DNA of 64,000 nt from assembly GCA_016801845.1 (NCBI GenBank), contig CM028906.1:3644501-3708500 (forward strand), in the 5' to 3' direction. Made by a program: the position numbers and the translations under genes. This document shows, piece after piece, positions 1 to 13,260 of the stretch (the first letter of the stretch is position 1; each line of letters begins with the position of its first letter). The notes under the pieces were generated by a model. That model saw only the letters and a program-made list of their open reading frames with translations. It did not search any database and was not told where the DNA came from. Source of the stretch: Polydactylus sextarius. Taxonomy: Eukaryota; Chordata; Actinopteri; Polynemidae.

Positions 1-2261
1 TCTAACGGTGGGTGGAGGCCTTTGATATTGAAGCGACCCCTGCTCGGTCTCATTTTTGTCGGCGAAAAAACACACATGCGCATACTTTGATGTTGCATCA
101 TTTATAGACTGTCAGAACATTGTCTCTCCTGTTGTCTGTTTGTGTCTTGCTTTTTCATTTAGACTGTCATAGAGGAATGGCTTAAGGAAGAGGGAAGTAG
201 GGATAAAAAAGTGGTGGGAAAGGGAGGGTGCAGATGTACAACAGTCATGAGGGGTCTTCAAACAGAGATATTGCAGATATGAAGGGAGAGGAGTGAAAAA
301 TAGATAAGGAATAAGGAGGAAAAACTAGCCATCAGACTGTTGCCAAGGAAACAGTGACCTTGTGGAGAAAGTAAGCGGAGGTAGATATGCCATTTCGCTT
401 TGGTCTCCATACAACAAGCATATTTTGAGCATATTAATTTTAAGTATATTTCCTTCTGGCAATCCCATAAATGTACCTAATTATCAATAATACGATGCCA
501 TAATGAAATGTGTATTTATGGTCAGTTTTAACAGAACTCAACCCAAAAGTGACATCACCTTTGCAGAGAAATCCCACAGATTTCAGTCATTTAAATCAAA
601 TAAATCACCACATGATGTGAAAAAAAAAATCAAACAATTTAACTGTCCAGCAGTTCTGCTCGCCTTATTGATTTTCGTCTCTGAAGACAGCGGCCATAGC
701 TTATATAGTATGAGCATAATAAAGGGACTGTCACTCACAAAATCACCGCTCCCTCTGATCAGTCGTCCTCTGAAAATTTACTCTCCCATTTTCTTTACAA
801 TACACATTCACAATGGACCAACAAAGATGGTGGAAGCAAAAGATTTACACTTAAAGACGGGGTCACGCCTCGTCGTGGAGGCAGAGAGACAAACAAGCGA
901 GACAGAAACTCATTCGTCATCAGCCTTTCATTCGGCGCCATGAGTGATGGAGAACGGTGAGGTCGATGAGTGAACCATTCTTTTCCTTCCCAATGTTTTC
1001 TTTTTCAAGGCTCAATTCCTTTTCAATGCTTTTGGTGGCTTAATGATTCAATGTTGACGCTGGCTACAGTAAAAAAAAAAAAAAAAAAAAACGTTTGAGA
1101 TTTGTTTTATATATATATTTGGGGAAGAGGCTTGTGAGTTATTCAGAATGAATGGAACGTCTCTGTGTTGGTATTTACTTGAGCGGGACGGATTTGTGCG
1201 CAGAAGATGTCTGAGTGCCAGAAAGAAATTAACACGTGACGCGCAGAATGTTGGGACTTGAAATACCAGCAGAGTGAGCTTGAGATTTTTTTGTGTAAAA
1301 CCCTAAAAGCCAAGGTGATCAAATTCTTGTGTGTTATTCTGCCAACTGTCTATGTAGAGGGGTGGGGTGGGGGGGGAGTGTGTGGGTGGGGGTTAACTGT
1401 ATGTGGGAATATTCTCTCTCATTTTTGGAGAGAATAATCATCAAATGGTTAAATTTCTACAAAAATGGTAATAAAAAAATATTTTCAAAAACATAATGCA
1501 AAAAAAAAAAATCTTCAGATCATAATTTTACATGTGCTTCAATTGTTTTAAAAAAAGATAAAAAAGCAAAACAAAAACAAGAAAAGAAAAAAAAAAACAA
1601 CAACAACAAGAGACTGTGCTTGTAAGGAGTCCAACTAATTTCTCTGAGGATGATGTTCAATTATTGATACCTGAGATTGTAGTTCCTACTGTACATGAAT
1701 ACAAATAAAAATTGCAATTCTTTTTTTTCCAATAGATTTCATGGAAATGTATTATTCCCAGACAATGTCAACTTTGTCCCATTTACACATCAACACATGT
1801 ATAGAATATTCAGAGGAAAAAAAAAAAAAAAGGATTACTAAGCAGCTTGCAGAATGCTGAACTGAGGAGAACGTGTGCTGTGGCTCATTTTATGAGGTCA
1901 GAGGAGGGAAGTGGATCTGTGCAAGAGGGAAAAGAAAAAGCGATCTCTGCGTATTATACACAGGAAGTCAGATTCTTTTATCCAATTTGAATCACTGCAT
2001 GTGTCAGACAAAATCATTTGATTCATGCGGGCAAATCAGAGAATTTCATAACTAATAGCACAATAGACTGTTCCTGTTCCCTCCGCTGACTCAATATGAT
2101 GAACAAAGGGACTTTGCAGAACTGCAGAGAACATTGTGGCGGCCGGGAAAACTACAAGTACTAATCACCTATTCTATCCTCACTAGCATTTGAAAAAAAA
2201 AAAGAATACTGAATCAATTAAACTGATTATCAGTTGGACACAATCATGATTTGTTTTTTTT

Positions 2262-2293
<32 letters not shown>

Positions 2294-5200
2294 GGCAACA
2301 AGTCAGTAAAGAGACCACTTTTCATTATGACATCGTCACTAGCCAAATGGAACAAAATAGCTCAGTGACAACTGCCCATGGGATCGCTTCATTTTAAGTA
2401 CTTGATGACTGTGTGGCAAAAATGGTGTGAGGCAGGCGGTGCATGCTTTGTTCAAATACTTATTGGTGTATGTGGCCAATGTCCAAAGTTAAAATGTCTG
2501 TTCCAGCGTAGAGATCATTAATTCATTCCCTTAACTGATCACATCACACTTGAGCCTTGAATGACACAATGTTGGATCAAATTCAGAAGATGAACAGTGA
2601 GAACTACTAATTCCCATGTTGTTGTATTATTTGAGCTACATAAGGGATATGGAAGGGATTTTTCTCTCACAAACAGTGGATCAGATGTTCATTTTCTCTT
2701 GGATTAGTAAATGTTATTTCACACGCCCTTGTGTTTTGGTACATGCTGCTCCTCAGTGCCTGTGTGGTATATTCACATGTAGAAGTCAAGCGACGTTCAT
2801 CTCAAACTTTAGCATCATCTGCTGAACTTCATCTAAAAAAATAAGCAGCATAGTTGTGTTTTTTTTTTCCTCTCAATTTAAATGACAGCTGTTTAACAGT
2901 CGATAGCGAAGCTTTTGATGGTGGAGGTTCATATGGACACAAACACACCATGAGTGACAGTAGCCTGTAGTGGACCATTTCCAACTTAGCTAACACAAAA
3001 AAATGTTTTCAGACTATGAGGAGCTCACAGCAAAACAACACAGATGCTGCATTAGTGTAACCATGACGCTACGGGGAAATGGTAAACACAAACATCTGAA
3101 AATACGAGGCGAGTCCTCTTATGGCTCATTATGTACCAAGATACTGCCTGTGCATGGTGGTTGTCATACACAGAATACAATCTGTCTGATAAAATGATGC
3201 ATACTCCAGGAGTTTATCATCCATATTCTAATATATGATAAACACGATAAAAAGCTGTCACTCAGAACCTAAAGGAATTTAAAATCTTCACACTGATATA
3301 CACACGTTCTCATAATATCATCTTCAGCAACATCTGCTGTCCAAAAAACATTCATGCTGTCAGTCACTGGAGTTTCACCACTAGACTGGAGGCATTTAAA
3401 CATACCCAGCATCTCTCTCTGTCATCAAACTTCACTGAACCTACACAGCTAAACTGCTACAAACAAAACATATTTGTCAGGTTCAGTTAATCTGTGTTTT
3501 TCTCTAGATACAAGCACATTCTCATGAAAGTGGTAGAGTCTTTAATTGAAAACATAAGAAACATAAATAAAGCTCTTAATAGAAAAAAAAAAAAAGAAAT
3601 AATTTCAGAATCTGTCTGGTGATCAACAAATATTGTGAAAATGTAACTGTTTCAGGGACAAGAGAGGTCCCTCTAACAAGGTGAAACTGTTCACTAATAT
3701 AGCTAACTATATTTGTTGAAAATATTTAAGTATAATCATGTCTATTATCTGAATTATTGTTCGGATAAAAGAAACGAGAAAAAAATAACAATGTTCAGAA
3801 TGCAATATACTAGTGAATTGATCCATGTCAGGATCCTGACAACTTCTTTTCTAGTGATCTGATTGATATCTGATCATCTTTATCATTAATTGGTTCATTT
3901 TCCAGGGAAGAATCACAATTGAAAGTCAGTGGTGGTTCTAAAGAAACAGCTGATACTCCAAACGTTCTGTTCAGCAGCTGATACTAAACCTGTAAAGGTT
4001 GTGGGGCTTGTGGGAAATGGTTCAAGTTGAAGGCTGACAAAAACAGATATTTAATGTCCTCATCATTCAGACAAATAGACTAAACCACACTATACAGGAC
4101 TGAATAAGGCTGGATTTGTAGGGATTTGAATTACTGTACTGTCAGTGTGATTTTGAATGAGATTTTCTAAATTCTGTTCTTATCCTGTCTCTACATTCAG
4201 GGAGGCAGGATCGTACATCACTGAACAATTAATCAATAATTTTGTAAGCTAACTGGGAGGCACACTTTCACTTGTACTGTATTTGACTGGCCAATGAAAT
4301 GTATATGAGCCATCTGCAACATTACCACAAAGCCAGCGGTCTCATTGAGAGGAAGTCTGCCTTTTCTGCTGCGGAGTCAGTGTGGAAGCAGCGTCATGTT
4401 GTGTGAGTGAAAGTCATTCATATCTGTGAAGAAATGAACTGAAGGTTTAATTTTTAATTTAATTTATAATTTCTCTAAATGAGAGAAAGAATTGGAACAT
4501 GTTTTGCAGCAGGAACTTGTCTACTGGTTAATATTGCTGGCATGTGGCTTTATTCACCATAACAAAGACCAGTTAAATGTTGTTTGTTGAGCTGAAGTCT
4601 CCAGGTCAGCTCAATTTGGTCCAAACCGTTCTCAATGGTTGGATGACAGTTGCACAATAAACCCACTGAATGTGCTGTAAATACCAGATTTCTAAAGTTA
4701 TTTATAATTCTAATATGGCTACCAAGTGGATTCAATGCACTTAGATAATTTTTTATCACAAACAATCAATTGTTTGAAGGGTAGGTAGAAGATATTGTTT
4801 GACCACAGTCCTGATTATCTGCAGCACTGTTAGTGAAGAATTTCACATGCCCACAATCATGACCATATATATATAGTACACATAATTCAGGTAAAGAACA
4901 TTAAACACATACGAGTCAGTCAAGTCTGAAGGCTTATCAAACTTTAAAATACCACATATACTACATATTCTTTTGAGACTGAGTTGTGCAGCTTTAAAAA
5001 GTGAATCATCATAGCGAGGTATTCTACCTGGAGCTCTGTGTGCTCGCACATACTGTACCTTGTTGGCTGTCAGTGTGAAACTTCTTAAAGCAGCAAACAC
5101 AGTTATGGTGCTTGAACATTCCTCTAAAGTTTCCATGAAAAAGAGACAAAAGAAATCATTATCTTATGGTCAAGAGTTGAGTGAATCAGCTAAAATATGT

Positions 5201-5660
5201 AAATATCATTTTTGTTGCTGTTTTTTTTCTGAAGTATAAACATATTCTTTCTTAAGATAGATCTTTTAAATTTTCACATCATCAAGTACAACAGTCCCCT
5301 TTAAGAAAAGGTCTGTTCAGGCACTCTGGCTTTAAGAGATGACTGCCAGGTTAAACGGACCACCAGCAAGCTGTGAAACAGATGGTTTCCCACTTGACTG
5401 CCGGTGTCTATAATCAAGCATCTAATAACACCTGTTACACGTATAAAACGCAGACCGAAAGGAAGGAAGGTGAAGCTGCCGACCAGTAGCATAGAAAAAC
5501 TGAATGTTGAAAAGATGCAGCGTAGGAAAGAAAAATCACCTAGAAGGGAAAAAACTTGTGGATTACACTAGCGGCTTAATTGCCCAAGGCAGAGAGCACA
5601 AAGCAGCAACCTGGTGCCTGAGTAGCCTCAGGCTCAAACATATGAGTGTATCACTGCTAA
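1..5660. other. Intergenic, mostly unique sequence
   Basis: I recognise no gene, RNA gene or named transposon here. The stretch contains A-tracts (1071-1091, about 1819-1833), TTTG-type low complexity (about 2250-2290) and a G-rich run listed separately. The longest open frame (503-943, 146 codons) has no domain, is biased toward K/S/T and has no visible splice context, so I treat it as chance. Confidence 0.6.
1359..1392 (+). other. G-quadruplex-prone G-run cluster
   Basis: Five G-runs of 4, 4, 8, 3 and 5 bases lie within 34 bases. They are separated by loops of 1, 1, 7 and 1 bases, which satisfies the usual G3+N1-7 four-tract pattern on the plus strand. The surroundings are AT-rich, so the motif stands out. 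No adjacent gene shows that it has a role. Confidence 0.7.
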
Positions 5661-5667
5661 CCAGCCT

Positions 5668-6290
5668 GTTGTTATCTGTTGAACTGCTAATCCAATAACT
5701 GCAGCTAGAAACTGGAGTCCAGGTTCTGCTCTGTAGCCTTGACGAACTTGGCGTAGCAGCATGTCCCAGTTCTCCACTTAAGCAGAACCAGAACTACAGT
5801 CGCCACCTGCAGGCTGAGATGGTGGAGCTGTAGTCTGTCCGCAGGATGAGAGAAACCGGATAAGCCACAACTTTAGCAAAAACTGAATAATATTTCCATA
5901 TAGTTGGTCATAGATACATAACAGCTCTGTCCAAACAAGCAACAAGTCTGATTGAGACACAGTTTCTCAACAGAAGAATCACAGGTGAGGATTAGCAGCA
6001 ATTGGTCAAAATAAAATCAGAATAAAAAAAATATGTGAGATTTATGTTTTGGAGCTTTAGCCTCAAAATAAGGTGACAGACGTCGTATCCAGGCAACCGT
6101 ATGCACAACTGATCAAATGATCACAACTTCATCTAGACTTGTGGGGATAATAATGATTCTACCCAAAACAATCATAATACGATCTTTTGGTCAAGTCTCC
6201 CTCTTCTGGAAAATCACACCAGTAAGACGACGACATGACATGTACAGTCACAGCACATCATATGTACTCAGTATCAGCCAATATAAATCA
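5668..6290. repeat. Unnamed interspersed family Z, copy 1
   Basis: This stretch shares several colinear blocks with 11742-12235. The clearest is the block containing CAGCTAGAAACT followed by GGTTCTGCTCTGT (about 5702-5733 here). A later block has paired TGATCA-type motifs (about 6112-6123), and another has TCTGGAAAATCACAC-like sequence (about 6205-6220). The two copies are clearly diverged and contain indels. Length and order suggest an old DNA element or SINE-like family. I see no terminal repeats or coding capacity. Confidence 0.5.
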
Positions 6291-7256
6291 GGTATCATGA
6301 AAGAGTTTTTCCTTTACTTTTTTGAGTCATTTCATGAAAGAAAATATAATATAACAACCCTTTACTGAGATTAATATGTAGAATTAAATAAGAAAATGTG
6401 ACAAGAATTTTGCTGGAAAAGTTAAATCTTTGTTTAGAGAATAGTTTCTCTTACTTCTAGAAAAAGAAAGACAGTTTGTTTTAATAAGATCAGGCGCAGC
6501 TTCACCAGTTAGTTCATATTATAATTAATGTATTATTCACAAAATGTGTAGTGAAGTGAAGTTTTCCTTGTTCTATTAGTGAGTTAGCATGACACAGATG
6601 CAGGCTGAGGCCTAAAACAGGGTTTTTTTTAAGGTGATGATAGCTGTCTGTGAATAAATTTTTGGCATCTTCCACTAATTTTGGCAGCTTTCACTCCCAA
6701 AGTAGCTGCAGACATTTGTCTGCACAGACTGGATAAGAGTGGGAGCCAAGCTTCTTCTGATTTTATGATTTTTATGGGGAAGAGAAGAGGAAAACATTCA
6801 AACGGCCTTAATGCTCACTGTGTGTAAGTGTGGAAGGTACCAGATGCTTTTTTTTATTTGGTTTCATTAAAAAGCTGGTTAATGGGTAATTTATTACGGT
6901 ATCAGGCAGGAAGTTTTAACAGCTGAAAAAATGTTGCTGCAAAAAAAAAAAAAAAAAAGTGACTGCACTCCAACTTTACAGGCAGCAGAGGGGCTGTAGT
7001 TTTCTGGATGAATCTTTTTCAGTATAAATGTTTATTGCTCTCATTTAGCTAATAAAGAAGCAAATCCTATAAAAACAGTGATGTTGATAGTGCCAGCACG
7101 TCAACAATGTTTTTAAGTTAAACACAACCGCTTCAAGAATCTGACACCGATCATAAAAAATAAATTAGCTTCAGTCTCTTGTCTTCTCTCACTTACTTCA
7201 TCACTGTAATCTCTTTGTGTCTATAGGAGTTTGCAGAGTGTGGTAAAGCACTATAA

Positions 7257-7260
<4 letters not shown>

Positions 7261-7296
<36 letters not shown>
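7261..7296. repeat. (TG)18 microsatellite
   Basis: An uninterrupted dinucleotide TG run of 36 bases, typical of fish intergenic DNA and likely length-polymorphic. Confidence 0.95.
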
Positions 7297-7297
<1 letters not shown>

Positions 7298-8390
7298 TCA
7301 AACAGTTTCTTGGCCTTTACAGCTTCATGTTGCAGTCTGTGATGTTAAGATGATTACATAAATGTATGGTTGACACAATGGGGTTAGTTACCTTCCTCAT
7401 TTCCTTTTCATGGATCAGCAGCACATTTTTTATTCTAGATTCATGTTACTTGCTGTATTTGTCCTCACACTACTTTTCTTTCACATTCACCAGTGCGTTC
7501 ACACTGGATGTATTTTCCACTCTCTGCGTCGTATGGCGTGACAGTACCTGCCCTGATGTGGCTGATGTGCCTGCCATTGACAATAGGTTAGAATGCGGTC
7601 ACATAGAGTATAAGTATGATACAATCCCGCAGCCCCTGGTGTGCAGTTTAAGTTTATGAGATGAATAGTTTTGTTGAGTTTCTCTAACTCTCTCTAACTA
7701 TGATGGCAAATAAACAAATGCCGTGATGGAATAGCAAAAAAACGTCTGCGCATTGTCCTGACAGCAGCCGATCGGAAGCTGAAGTTCCTCCTACTGCAAG
7801 ACAAGATGAGTGCTGCAGCAAAAGATCCAAAAGTGGATCTGAGCAAACTGGCAGCAGCAGCAGAGACACATGGCTGCAGCCTGAGAGTGATGCTCTCTTA
7901 ACATGCCTGTCTGACTCATGTGGGCTGAAAATCCTGAAATAAGTGCTGCAGCAATGAGTACTCCTTGACAGAAAGAGAGAGAGAAAAATGACGTGCTGAT
8001 GTCAGCCGATGTCGCCCTTTGTGGTGGAAAAAGACATCTGCTTTTCTTAATCTGTGGTAGTCTGGGTTGTTGTTACCACAAAAAAAAAAAAAAACAGTAC
8101 AAGGGAGAAAAATCTGACAACCTGAGGATCATCTGATAAAAAAAACAAAATAAATAATTTATCTTTTAAGCACAAAGTGAATCCCAAAGGAAGAGAAGGA
8201 CAGATTACAGCATTTACAGATTTTTATTTGAATATTTCAAAACAGAGCTATTGTTCCACGCTGGTTGTTGTCATTCTCTTAGTATCAGTGCCTTCATTTA
8301 TTGTTGCTTTTTTTTCTAACATTATAGTAGTTTCATTTATTTTATATTTCACCTCAAGATTTGACACAATGCTACTGCTTTTTGTTTTCC

Positions 8391-8600
8391 CGCCTGAACG
8401 CTAAAAATGAGTCACCCGAATGCAAGAGTGACAGATTGAGCGAGGGACAAACTGTGACAGGATCTCGCATGTCACACAGACGAGTCGAGACTGTCAAGTG
8501 GCAGATTAAACGTAACAAATCAAGTAGCCGAGTAACTCGTTTGTGTTGGCGTTGCGGCTCTGGCGCGGTTTCATGCAGAGCTGGCGCGCTCATAAAAGTC
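8391..8600 (+). promoter_or_regulatory. CpG-dense patch with TATA-like motif
   Basis: About 15 CpG dinucleotides occur in roughly 210 bases, far denser than the surrounding CpG-poor DNA. They include clustered GCGCGG and GCGCGC near 8560-8590. The patch ends with CATAAAAG at 8591-8598, which could serve as a weak TATA box for plus-strand initiation near 8620-8630. Downstream, an ATG followed by CAG/GTGACT (about 8678-8691) resembles a tiny first exon with a splice donor. No coding exon is recognised further on, so the promoter reading is an inference. Confidence 0.3.
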
Positions 8601-10790
8601 CTGGTTTGACATATACATTGGAAATACTGCAGAGGAAGAGAGCAGCAGCGCACATAGCAGTGTAGGTGTAGATCTGAAATGGTCAGGTGACTGACCGTCA
8701 GCCAAACATATGTCAAAATATCCTCTGCCACAAGCTTCTTAACTGTGGATTTGCAGCTTTTCTCTGTTTTATATCAGTGTTAACTTTTTATTTTGGAGTT
8801 CTGGGCTGATGCTTGCAGAAAACAAGCCATTTGAGGCTGCTGGCTTTAGGCCTCGCTCAGCTGTCATCAGCATTTACAAGCATGCCTGACATTTTGTTGA
8901 CTGGATGATAAAATAGTTAATTGACAGATTAATCAATAATGAACATAAGTGTTGTTTGCAGCCTGAGGCGTGCAACGCAACAGTTTGTGGCGTCTTCCAC
9001 AGTCGGTGTGGAGGAGTGAGCCTGCTGCTGTTGCAGTGGATCGGCTGTGAGCTCAGATGCACCAGAAGTGTCTTATGCTAAACAGGTGGTTACCTGCGTT
9101 GGCACAGACAGGGTTTGGCAGTGGCCACAATATTCCCTGCCCTTTTCCTTTGCTTTGATGAGCTGGCAGCTGACGACGCCACCACTCAGCCGTTCAAATG
9201 ACAGATTGCTGCTTCACTTCAGCACCTCTAACGCAAGAGCGCTAATCCAGCAGCAACAACCACCAGATCCTCCTGAGTGTTTATGTCATTATGGCAGCAA
9301 AGCCAAAATGAATTATCGATCAGCACTTCTGCTCTTATATACTTGATAAATGCCAGACTATTGGTTCAGTAAACTGTATACCAATAGGTCGCATGCAGGG
9401 TTAGCAAAAGAATGATTGAAACAGTGACTCATAGTCCTCGCGACCACAGACAAGGACGACAGGAGCTTCAGTGTTTAGGGCAGGAGTCCACCTGTTACTG
9501 CTCAGTATTATTCATATGTGTGGCTTAAATATGAATTTACTGGCCAGCATTAGAATATAAAAGATTCAGAGGAAACAACACAACACTGCGCAAGTCAAAA
9601 AATTAAATTAAACTGAAAAAGAGCTGAAGCCAAACAAAGGAAAGAGGTTAAAAGAATGCACATCAGTGGCTGAGGATGGCTCCTTTTAGCTCCTCATGCA
9701 GGACATTACAATCTTGACCCTGAAGGAAAAAGCCCAATCACCTCCACTGTGCATTGGATTTATGCCAGGAATCTGAAATGTTGCTGCCTGAGAATCTCAG
9801 AACACACTATGTCTTCTATAAAAGAATTAAAGACATGACCTGGCCTTGTCTAAACTTTAATAAGGAATCCGTAAAACCTAAAAAAAACAAAACAAAAGTG
9901 TGGTGTGTTCAGACACAGATGAAGGAGAACTGTAATATGTTTCTATGGTGAGGTGCAACGCTACACAATCTACAGCCACGACGCCACCATCAGAGGGATG
10001 GAGAGCAGAGGATTACAGGCATAAAAATGAGATGATATAAAACCACACTGGATGTCAAACACCGCAGAGATTTGAAATTATATTTCCAGTGTTCCTGTGT
10101 GGTTATGAAATATGGCTGACTCATCTTTTTAGCAGATTTATCTGGCATGACATATGAAACTTCAACTTGGCCTGATGATGTTCTCTTCTCTTTAACAGAG
10201 TCTATTACTTCCACCATCGGGACAGCTGACGATTCCACTGGTGTCCAGAGTTAAAGACACACCTTATAAACGTACACGTCACTGAAATCTACCAGTAAAA
10301 GCAATGTAATAGATTATTGTTTTTGTTTTGGTAATCACATTACTGTTACTGAGCTGGTGAGAATGCTCTTACTTGCGCTTATGCATTGAAATTTAAATGA
10401 ATACCTCCATGATGCAATTTATTTCTAATGGCCTCTTCACCAACTATTGAATATTGTTTTTATGTATATATTAATATTCTAATGCAGCCGTGAGCTGTTG
10501 CCTAGCAACAGCTGCTGTAAGTGGGAGAAGACAGACGAGTCTGTGCAAGGACAGACGTCGGACAGAATTTTTAAAAAGTAGTGGAGGAATATATGGAATA
10601 GCAAATAAAGAGACCGGGATATTCATCAAGGATAGAAGGATGACGGGGGGGAATTATCATTCAACTCTTTACAGACGTGAGGAAAATACTAAAGCATTTA
10701 TGAAATCAGCAGACGACACAAGAAATGAACATGGGCCATTTGAATGTTGAGATAAAAACACAGATTTTGAGGACAGATGCAGTTTTTCAT

Positions 10791-10836
10791 TTAATGTTAA
10801 CATAAAAATACACTTAATGTTAACATAAAAATACAC
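10791..10836. repeat. 23-bp perfect tandem duplication
   Basis: Two identical 23-bp units (10791-10813 and 10814-10836) lie head to tail. Each contains the palindrome GTTAAC followed by an A-rich stretch. Perfect identity suggests a recent local slippage event. Confidence 0.9.
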
Positions 10837-11741
10837 TTATTATATTGTTAAGTGTCTAAGTGAATTTATATAGCTTCCAGATGTGTCTCCCCTGTGGGAA
10901 CGCCACGCTTTTTAAAGTGTTGAGAATCATCTCTGTGAGGCTCTTATCGAGGAGTAAATGCATCACGGGGGATCTGAGGCAAGGATTTGTAGTGATATGA
11001 GTTTATAATAACATATATATATAAAACATACACCACCACTGTCCTCATACGTCTTTAAACATGCTTTAAAAAGTATGCTGGCACTAGAAATGAAAATGGA
11101 ACATGGCACTCCATATACTGTACACCACTACTGTAAATCCATATGTACTTATACCAAAATAATCCCTGCAAAGCCTCAGAGAGAGGGGTGAGAGAGATGG
11201 AAAGTGAGTGCACAGGGAAGGAGAGAGGGAGAAGAGGAAGTAGAGAAAAGTGGGATCAGAACTCAGCATTCACCTCTAGAACTTAGAGTAAGCACTTTTT
11301 CTTGTGTTATATTCTGGAGTCATGCCAAGCTCCAACCAAAGACCTCATCACCTCTTGAAAGGATTACATGCCTTGACATTTTGACATTTGTATACATACA
11401 AATTACATTTTCCCTTTATTTCTCAGTGGGTTTTATTTCCTGCCAACTGTGCATGCAAAGCTGAGGTTCAGTGTGATCTGATCACCTCGAGAAAAAACTG
11501 CACTGCCACCTGTTCTCATCTGATTTCACACAATTTTTCACAGAGTTTGGCACAAAGCTTGTCTAAACACAACCAGAGGAAGTGAGTGAATTGTTAATTT
11601 ATGTACTAAATAAGAATAATAATACGTGTAACATTCCTGTAAAATCTGGTCCAATATGATCCAAGAGCCAATGAGGTAATTTATTAATAAACTTATTACT
11701 TTCACACCAGGATAAAATGTTCACTCTCTGCTCATCAGGTT

Positions 11742-12235
11742 GTTGTTAGCTGCCAAACAGCTAGTCCGCTAACTTCAGCTAGAAACTATAGTTCTGGTTC
11801 TGCTCTGTGTTGGCGAACTCAGCTGGCAAGGAAACACTAGACAGGACACACTGAAGCTAGCTGGTTAACAGCCACTGAAATCATATATCAACATATAGCA
11901 GCTCATAAATAGAAGAGCTCTTCCAAAACATTCAGACTCCATATGAAATAATAAGTATAAGTGACAGAGTTTGTAACCAGAGTGGACAGTACTAGTGAAC
12001 TGGCAAAAAAAATATGATCATGTCTCCCGGACTAGACTTAGTGAAAACAGTCCGAAACAGCTGAGATTTGAGATCATGTGATCATACAAGTTCAGATATG
12101 AGATGAAATTGGCCAGATTGCCCCTATTGGAAAGTCACACAATGATAACAGCGTTAAACATAAAGTCTACAGTATAATAATCTGTACCAGGAAGGAAAAA
12201 TTGTATCTGAATATCTCTAATTTTAGTATCATGTA
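11742..12235. repeat. Unnamed interspersed family Z, copy 2
   Basis: This is the second copy of the family at 5668-6290. It shares the CAGCTAGAAACT and GGTTCTGCTCTGT block (about 11778-11808), a middle block resembling ATATAGCAGCTCATAAATA, and a distal block with paired GATCA motifs and GGAAAGTCACAC. Copy 2 is shorter through deletions. Shared order over about 500 bases argues against chance. The family is not one I can name. Confidence 0.5.
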
Positions 12236-12905
12236 TCATCCCAAGATTTAAAAGCATTTTCTCCTACTGTGGTAAAAGAACATTTACATCAGATACAAAC
12301 GCACAGCTGCTACTGAGCAACTTACTGTTTTTCTGTAATATTCTATTACTTAATCGTTTTTCAGTCTTAGGAGAAAAATAAATGTCACACACAGTTGGCG
12401 GCCATATCAAATTGGTGCAGGTGTAATGAGAGAAGGAGACATAAAAACCAATACGATATTATCACGTGCGGCGCTGAGGGGAAAGTAACCAGGTGAGGCA
12501 TCTGTGGAGATGATCTCCTGTGTGAGAGCAAAATAACTTTCTGAGTTTTTTTTTTTTTTTGGCACTTTCTGTTGAGTCATGAGAAGTAAGTGCATCTGCT
12601 CGGTGTGGTGGGATAATTGTGGTGTGTGCCTTGTTCGTCTCCACTCGACCGTTGTAATTAATGGGATCTTGGCACAGCGAGTGTCTGTGTGTTCCTTAGT
12701 ACCTCTTTGATAGATCGAGCTGCAGCCATGACGGATGTTTGGTAGTTTATCAGTTAATTATTTTGGGACAATGTTAAACTATTAAACAAAGCTGAGACTT
12801 AGTCACAGACAAGATCACACACACATCAGGCCACAGCTGACTATTTATAAGTCACTTTTTTTTTAAGTTCAGTTGATTTCAGATCTGGATTAAATGGTAA
12901 AACTA

Positions 12906-12918
12906 CATATATATATAT

Positions 12919-12974
<56 letters not shown>
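12906..12974. repeat. (AT)n microsatellite with one GG interruption
   Basis: A run of alternating AT about 69 bases long, broken by GG near 12919-12920. It is self-complementary and could extrude as a cruciform. The isoleucine/tyrosine-rich open frame across it on the minus strand is an artefact of the repeat. Confidence 0.95.
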
Positions 12975-12976
<2 letters not shown>

Positions 12977-13219
12977 AGCAGCAGCAGCAGCTCCTGAGAC
13001 TGTTCAGTCCAGGGGGAGAAAAGAACGTGAGTTGAGATAACAATCAATTCTTTTGCCTCTGAAGTCACCGAAGTAAATATTGCATCCATTTTTCACGTCA
13101 CATATCTTCCCAATATTTTGACATTAAGTGTTATTTTTCAGACAAACATATGAGGAGGAAATGAACTTTGTTGGAGATGTGTCTATGTTTCAGCAGCACA
13201 GATGCTTTTGTCTCTGCTG

Positions 13220-13221
<2 letters not shown>

Positions 13222-13257
<36 letters not shown>
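13222..13257. repeat. (AAT)12 microsatellite
   Basis: A trinucleotide run of about 36 bases with no interruptions. Confidence 0.95.

Positions 13258-13260
<3 letters not shown>

Larger units (their letters stand above)
6300..11740. other. Intergenic, unique sequence with scattered simple repeats
   Basis: No gene or transposon is recognised. The region holds a TG microsatellite, A-tracts (about 6942-6958, 8081-8094), a CpG-dense patch and a short 23-bp tandem duplication, each listed separately. Open frames here are under 120 codons and show no domain. Confidence 0.55.

Noticed and set aside
503..943. Longest open frame in the left part (146 codons)
   Set aside because: No domain, no signal or splice context, ordinary AT-rich composition; consistent with chance.
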